A stretch of DNA of 64,000 nucleotides, from positions 24,138,614 to 24,202,613 of the forward strand of contig NC_030858.1 in the NCBI RefSeq assembly GCF_000208745.1. Direction: 5' to 3'. Below, one piece after another: positions 58,547-64,000 of the stretch. Each line of letters starts with the position of its first letter. Position 1 is the first letter of the stretch. The DNA comes from Theobroma cacao (Eukaryota; Streptophyta; Magnoliopsida; Malvales; Malvaceae). A program made the position numbers and the translations under genes. Below the pieces are notes generated by a model, which saw only the letters and a program-made list of their open reading frames with translations, had not been told where the DNA came from and searched no databases.

Positions 58547-59181
58547 CCCCTAGGGAAGTTTGATGCAAAGAGTGATGAGACAATATTTTTAGGATATGCA
58601 TTAAACTCAAAGGCCTATAGAGTTTTTAACAAAAAGACCCTGACTGTTGAAGAATCAATTCATGTAGTTTTTAATGAGTCAAATGCATTGCAAAAAGAAG
58701 TTCATGATGATGATGATGATGATGTAGAAGTCCTAGAAAAACAAATGGAGGAAATAAGCTTAGAAAACAACAAAAATAATGAAAAAATCTCACCTATAAG
58801 AGAAGATGGAGCTCCACCTCTAGAAAATCTACAAAAAGCAGAAAATCAGCATTATGATCTACCAAGGAGTTGGAGATTTGTGAGAGATCACCCACAAGAC
58901 CAAATAATTGGTGAGATTTCTCAAGGAGTTAAAACTAGGAAAGTAACTAGAGAAACTTGTGAGTTTTCAACTTTTATATCTCAAATTGAACCTAAAAACT
59001 TTGAAAAAGCTGAAAAAGAGGAAAGTTGGATAATGGCCATGCAAAAAGAACTTGATCAATTCACAAGGAGTCATGTATGGTCATTGGTACCTAAACCTTC
59101 AAATCACCCTATTGTTGGTACAAAATGGGTATTTAGAAATAAGTAGATGAGCAAGGAAATATAGTTAGAAATAAAGCTAGG
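58547..59181 (+). pseudogene. Copia element E linker and RT start, truncated by LINE F
   Basis: An acidic linker (a run of Asp codons near 58708-58725) leads to the RT domain start: SWIMAMQKELDQFTRSHVWS near 59023-59082, then VGTKWVFRNK ending at 59143. A one-base loss follows. The conserved KAR codons (59171-59180) are the last copia sequence before the T run at 59182. The rest of RT and RNase H is absent from the window and would be expected beyond the LINE. Confidence 0.88.
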
Positions 59182-59670
59182 TTTTTTTTTATGCTGGAAA
59201 TTCACGCAGAGCCCAACTACCTTGTTAAATTTTATTAATTACGAAATAAAAAGTATAAAGAAAGGGGACCTAAACCGTACCTCCAAGTTACATGATCATG
59301 AGAAAGTTTCAGATAAGCACCTAGAGTAAAGAGAACCATTTTACGTGCATAACTTTTGATGCTATAGTAAAACAGATATTCCCTACTATTACATTGAGTC
59401 AGTAAACTAAAATAAAATTTAAAACAAAAAATGTAAATAAGAAAAGCACCTAGAATTGAGTGTTTCATTTTATGACCATAATTTTTACTATCGTCATAAA
59501 ATTGAAACACATCCATATTACAAAATTCTATGTGACTAGCAAAATAAAAAAAGTAAACTCGAAGTACTATTCCTTTACATTCATTTAAAGTGAACATAAG
59601 GTAAACTAACTTTATCTAATCTAAGAATACCTCTAAGCTGACCTTCTACTTGTGAAAATACTTGCAGGTT
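59182..59670 (-). other. LINE F 3' UTR and poly(A) end
   Basis: About 480 noncoding bases follow the RNase H stop and end in nine A residues (T on the plus strand at 59182-59190). A diverged duplication is visible: AGCACCTAGAGTAAAGAG near 59317 and AGCACCTAGAATTGAGTG near 59445, followed by similar text. The 120-codon frame at 59235-59597 overlaps this and is not supported as a gene. Confidence 0.75.
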
Positions 59671-60654
59671 CTAGTGCGTATGCTCTTGATTTGAGAGATG
59701 GTCTGCTATCTGGTTCCCCTCTCGATGGATGTGTGAAATCCGAAAAGAAATACCACTCAAAGATCTGCGAATGGAAGCAAGCAAATACCGAGTCCTAGAG
59801 AATCCCTGATGAACCTCATTTATCATGTGAACCACTACTTTTGCATCCATTTCTATCCAGAGTCTAGTAACATTGTACTCAATACACAAAAGTAAACCCC
59901 TGTGTAGTGCCATTAACTCTGCCTGTAATGAATCATACGGTCTAAAATTTTCAAAAAATCCCAAAATCATGGTACTTATATGGTCTCAAAGGAGTCCTTC
60001 CCTAGCAGCATTCTGAAAATTGTGCTTGAAACTGCCATCAACATTCAACTTAAACTCACCTACCGATGGTTTATGCCAAGAGAATATTTTTGGAGGATGT
60101 GGGACTACCTGCTAAAATGTTAAACCCCATGCCTGAGTAATTTGCAGGTCTCCCCTCCATTGCCACCGGTGGAATTGCCTTTCATGAAATAATTGGTGGA
60201 TGAGTTTGAGTACTCTCCACACAACTCTGTTAGGATATATACCAAGGTCCCTATGCTTCGCATCATTCCTTTCAACCCATAAGAACCAAAAAATGAATAA
60301 AGGCATTAACATGCATATGTGTCCTTTTTTCATGTAATCACCAGAGTACAACCATGCCCATAAAATTTGATAAACAGTCTGGGGATGAGCAATGTTGATT
60401 TGGAAAATTTTCGCAAAATAATTCTAAACCTATGCAGCTATTGGGCATTCCCACATGACATGCAAGAAAGACTCCTTGGAGTTACAGTGTTGGCATTTAG
60501 AAGCTAACTAGAATCCCTTGGTTTTCAATCGCAAATCAACTGGGATCCAATCCTGTAATAACCTCCATAGAAAGAAAAAAGTGGTAAAAGGAATACATTT
60601 ATGCCAAATTAAATTGAAAATAGGATTTAGCGACTGTCACTGTCGAATTATCTC
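59671..60654 (-). pseudogene. LINE F zinc-binding region and RNase H
   Basis: A zinc-binding region typical of plant L1-like RT C-termini (CQHCNSKESF with HVMWECP) lies near 60440-60500. A connecting segment follows (IFWFLWVERNDAKHRD near 60240-60285), then an RNase H domain at about 60060-59671 with the expected acidic residues in VDGS (near 60040), AELMAL (near 59915), EMDAK (near 59855) and GNQIADHLS (near 59700). Stops lie near 60112, 60427 and 59970. Confidence 0.85.
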
Positions 60655-62646
60655 CTAAACGGACTTAATGGTGAATTGCCCATTCGATGTAGGAACCCAG
60701 AATGCCGTATCAACACTAAGTGGATCGATCGAAATTTTTAAGATTTTTGCCACAACTTCCTCTGGTAACACATTGTTCAGTTTACCCAGATCCCATTTGC
60801 CATTGTCATAGAAATAGCAAACTCTTGTCGTTGATGATGCAAATGATGGAAATCGGCTAACCAAGGGTGCTTCACCCATCCAACAATCATGCCAGAAAAA
60901 TAACTCACCCTTACCAATCCGGCACCTAATGAATGGTTCTATGACCGAACAGCTAGCTAACATCCATTTCCATGTCTGTGAATCCCAAAGCTTCGATTTT
61001 ACATTCCTTGGAATTTGACTAGCACAATATTTACTCCATATAAAGTGTGTCCAAATGCTATTACAAGTTAAAAACCTCCACCAAAGTTTCATGCTGAAGG
61101 CCTGCATCACATCACCTAGGCCTCTAATGTCTAATCCTCCCTCATTAGATGGTAGAGTGATCTTATGCCATGAAGCCCAATGGATTTTTCTAGTCCCTGT
61201 CGAACCTTCCCACAAAAAACTATTGAACAATCTATCAATTCTTTCAATCACACAAGTAGGAGGTTTAAAGACTTGGAGCAAATAAATAGGCAGAGAAGAA
61301 AATACACTACGTAATAGTGTTATTCGCCCTCCCGGAGATAAGACTTTGTTTTCCCATTCTGCTATACGGTCTTGGATCTTTGCAACTAAATCATCAAATA
61401 ACATAACCTTTTTTGGCCCTTTATAAGGAGGCACTCCCAAATATGTAATAGGTAGGCACTTATGAATGAATACAGTGGCTCAAGAAATGATCTGGATGCG
61501 ACTGTTTGCCATATTTCAGTGAGTGATGAAGTAACTCTTTGAGTGGTTTATTCGTTGCCCAGAAATCACCTCATAATCTTGCAAGAACAATAGAATTTTT
61601 TGCAAAGAGGATTTTGCACCATTAGAGAATATAATTATATCGTCTGCAAATGCTAAGTGGCTTACTAGCATAGAGCAATCAGAAAGACAATGCAGTGAAG
61701 GATAAGTGGCAAACAAAGCATTCAATCCCCGAGATAGATATTCCACGGCCAGGACAAATAACAACGGAGAGATGGAATTGCCCTGTCTTAGCCCTCTTTC
61801 TTACTTGAAATAACCCACAACACCACCATTAATCAGTAAAGAAAACCAACAATTGGAAATGCAGCGGCGAACCATGTTAATCCACTGAGAATTAAATCCA
61901 AACTGTTGTAGCATTCTATAGAGAAAATCCCATTCAAGCCGATCATAAGCTTTCATCATATCCAACTTGAGAACTACATTTCCACCTCTTGACTTTTGGT
62001 CCATCTTCCCAATTAGTTCCTGAGCCAGAAGAATATTATCGCTGATCAGTCTTCCCCCTACGAAGCCACTCTGATTATCTGTAATCATGAAGGGATGCAC
62101 CTTTGCAAGACGATTAGCTAAAATCTTAGTAATGATTTTATTTAAAACATTACAAAGACTTATCGGTCTGAAATTGCTCTATTTCGAGGCATTGTTATTT
62201 TTGGGCAGCAACACAATAGTTATAGACGTTAATCCCCTTGGGAGGTCTACTCCATGAAAGAAATCAACTACTGCATCCAGGAGGTCATTAGCAATGATAT
62301 CCTAACATTGTTGATAAAAATAAGAGGTGAATCCATTTGGGCCAGCAACACTGTCCTTATCAATATTGAAAACTGCCTTTTTTAGCTCCTTCATTGAAGG
62401 CACTACACATAAACTAAGATTGTCATTCTTAGAAATAATAGCAAGAATCAACGAAGTATCAAACCTAGACATGTCACACATTTCCTTTTTCTTGAGGGAG
62501 GAAAAAAATTCCACTGCAGAAGACTTCATAGCATCCGATTCGTCAATCCAACTCCTATCTGAATTTTGTATTTTGAAGATATGGCTTTTGATGCGCTTCT
62601 TCTTGACTCGCATGTGGAAAATTTTGGTGTTACACTCACCCTCCAC
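60655..62646 (-). pseudogene. LINE F reverse transcriptase
   Basis: Plant L1-like RT. Order on the minus strand: AGPNGFTSYFYQQC near 62345-62302; QSGFVGGRLISDNILLAQEL near 62075-62015; KLDMMKAYDRLEWDFL near 61970-61920; the catalytic box LAFADDIIIFSNG near 61655-61615; then GVPPYKG near 61437 and the thumb region GGRITLLRSVFSSLPIYLLQ near 61340-61280. The FADD aspartates are intact. Breaks occur near 62300, 61800, 61515 and 61440. Confidence 0.9.
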
Positions 62647-62871
62647 TAACCATTTAATGCTAGATTTTTGCTACCAAAATAATTCTTCAACACTGAGTAG
62701 ATGATTAAGTTAGGCATATGCTTTATTCATGGTAGCTCGGTTCTCCATTGACTACTCCTGTTGAAAAATTATTTCACAATTTACAGCTATTTGTTCCGCC
62801 ACCTTCAAATTATGGAAGATGTCTCCGAAAACCTCCTTATTCCACATTTTCAAAGCTTGTTTTAAACGTCG

Positions 62872-63684
62872 TTACTTCACCCAGAAAGCTTGTAATCCAC
62901 AGCCAACAACGAGAGAAGTCCAATTTTGTTCCACAAAATTTTTAAAACCATGGTGTAGAACCCAAGCATGCAAGAATCGAAAAGATGAAGGAACTCTATC
63001 CTGGTTCTTAGAGCAGGCAATCAACAATGGATAATGGTCTGATCCATCCTTATTCAAGTGTTGTATACATGTAGAAGCAAAAAAGTCTACCCACTGATGA
63101 TTATAAACCATTCTGTCCAACCGTTGAAACATACGGTTATTAGTCCAGGTGAATGGGTTACCTTCATATCCACCATCCATTAACCCACAATCTAGCAAAG
63201 CAGTAGCAAAATCTTCCATAGAACCTGCATATGGCACAGCTCCGTTCAACCGTTCTCCACTCTGTATAATAGCATTAAAATCGCCCCCAACTATCCACGG
63301 TGTATGAATATTAATTGCCAAGTTTCTCAAGCAATCCCAAAGTATTAATCTCTTTGACCTGGTGCATTTTGCATAGATGAAGGATGCCAACAGAGGGACT
63401 TCCAACCACGGCATGTTGAGCTTAACATGCAGACATTAAATGTGATCCAGCAACACTTCACAATTCAAATCAAAAGAATGAAACAGCCATATCTTTTGGG
63501 AATAGTTCTTGAAGACTTTTTCAAAACCCAATTTTCTTCTGATAAATTCAGCTTTAGAAGCATCCACCATTGGCTCCAAAATAACTAAAATTTTTATTTT
63601 ATGCAATAATTGTAATTTCTTGATCCTTCTTTGGATTACCGCACTAGCAATACCCCTTACATTCCATACAAGTGCACTAATCAT
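62872..63684 (-). pseudogene. LINE F AP-type endonuclease
   Basis: Exonuclease-endonuclease-phosphatase fold. The start is MISALVWNVRGIASA at 63684, with the conserved NVRG and the Glu in VILEPM near 63570. GGDFNAII lies near 63290, RLDRMVYNHQW near 63115 and the catalytic SDHYPLL near 63030. A stop with a short frame gap lies near 63435-63415. In the intact element it would nick target DNA for reverse transcription. Confidence 0.9.
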
Positions 63685-63959
63685 GATCGGGTTCTAGCTG
63701 CATAACTCACCGAGATGGAATCCTCATCAGAGATTCCATCATTTTCTCTCATTTCCACTGCTTCCTTCGAGACCAGACTAATTATTTTCCCAATTGATGC
63801 TGCGGTATCCGAATGCCTCTTGCGTCTCACTAGTGGATGAACTTCCATCTCCAAAGAATGAGTACCCGAGAAGAAATGGTCTGCACTTATTTCATTATTA
63901 TAGATACCCTTACCCGAGGTGGACTCTAAAGTGGGGAGATTATTTTCATTTCCTTCCAT
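63681..63959 (-). pseudogene. LINE F, segment upstream of the endonuclease (ORF1 end)
   Basis: A 92-codon frame starting MEGNENNLPTLESTS and ending VSYAARTRS overlaps the endonuclease start by four bases. It has no recognisable domain and is probably the C-terminal tail of ORF1 or a linker; the frame may continue beyond the window. Confidence 0.5.
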
Positions 63960-64000
63960 CCTTTCGCATGAATAGGCTAGGTTAGAAGCAGCCCGAATAT

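Larger units (their letters stand above)
59182..64000 (-). mobile_element. LINE F (L1-like non-LTR element), 5' end outside window
   Basis: Minus-strand non-LTR element with the domain order: end of ORF1, endonuclease, reverse transcriptase, zinc-binding region, RNase H, 3' UTR, short poly(A) (T run at 59182-59190). It lies directly in the RT gene of copia element E. Its 5' end and the second target duplication are beyond 64000. Confidence 0.92.

Noticed and set aside
59235..59597. 120-codon minus-strand frame
   Set aside because: It lies in the LINE 3' UTR after the RNase H stop and overlaps a duplicated AT-rich segment.

Overview
The window is AT-rich nuclear DNA from a flowering plant, probably a eudicot. 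It consists almost entirely of transposable elements nested in one another. I found no intact host protein gene, rRNA gene, tRNA gene or CRISPR array. The plant call rests on the element families: Ty3 chromoviruses of the Tekay/Del type, an Athila-type Ty3 element, a SIRE/Maximus-type Ty1/copia element, a plant L1-like LINE with a terminal RNase H, and remnants resembling Tat/Ogre and CACTA elements. The species cannot be fixed from the sequence. Two runs of N (6853-7733 and 49805-50490) are assembly gaps, and both lie inside LTRs.

Layout. 1-8145 (minus): element A, a nearly complete Tekay-like element whose 3' LTR runs off the left edge. It sits in the integrase region of element B. 8146-18096 (minus): element B, an older and heavily mutated relative, itself broken by solo LTR S1 (11278-14068, 5-bp target duplication TCTAG). 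18097-27291: decayed noncoding repeats, comprising copia-LTR-like remnants, a fold-back element (19692-20153), a CACTA-like terminus, a Tat/Ogre-like LTR end, a 50-bp tandem repeat and two LTR fragments. 27292-39315 (plus): a full-length but inactive Athila-type element with two LTRs, gag, pol and an env-position ORF. 39316-44963 (plus): element D, an LTR plus gag fragment, interrupted by a TIR element (41100-41841, 8-bp duplication TAAATTTT) and by a copia solo LTR (42853-44853, duplication CTTCA). 46475-47340: copia LTR fragment. 47341-about 52600 (plus): element C, an LTR, a primer-binding site and an unusual ORF with two FPPGCGRN motifs. 52731-59181 (plus): copia element E, split by solo LTR S2 (54654-57653, duplication GATTT) and cut inside reverse transcriptase by the poly(A) end of a LINE. 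59182-64000 (minus): LINE F, running off the right edge.

How the parts worked. Each LTR element once encoded gag, protease, reverse transcriptase/RNase H and integrase. Primer-binding sites complementary to initiator tRNA-Met are visible in A, B, C and D, and a different one in Athila. All coding regions now carry stops or frameshifts, so nothing here looks autonomous.

The most interesting signal is in the LTRs rather than the proteins. Three related LTRs (element C, S1, S2) share hairpins whose loops are nearly constant while both stem arms change together. The LTRs of A and B each carry a tandem array of small hairpins of the same design. This pattern suggests a structured RNA domain in LTR transcripts. 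Other candidates are the FPPGCGRN ORF, which resembles a motif I recall from plant SUVH histone methyltransferases, and a leader-plus-intron arrangement in front of the Athila env-position ORF. All coordinates and alignments were made by eye.
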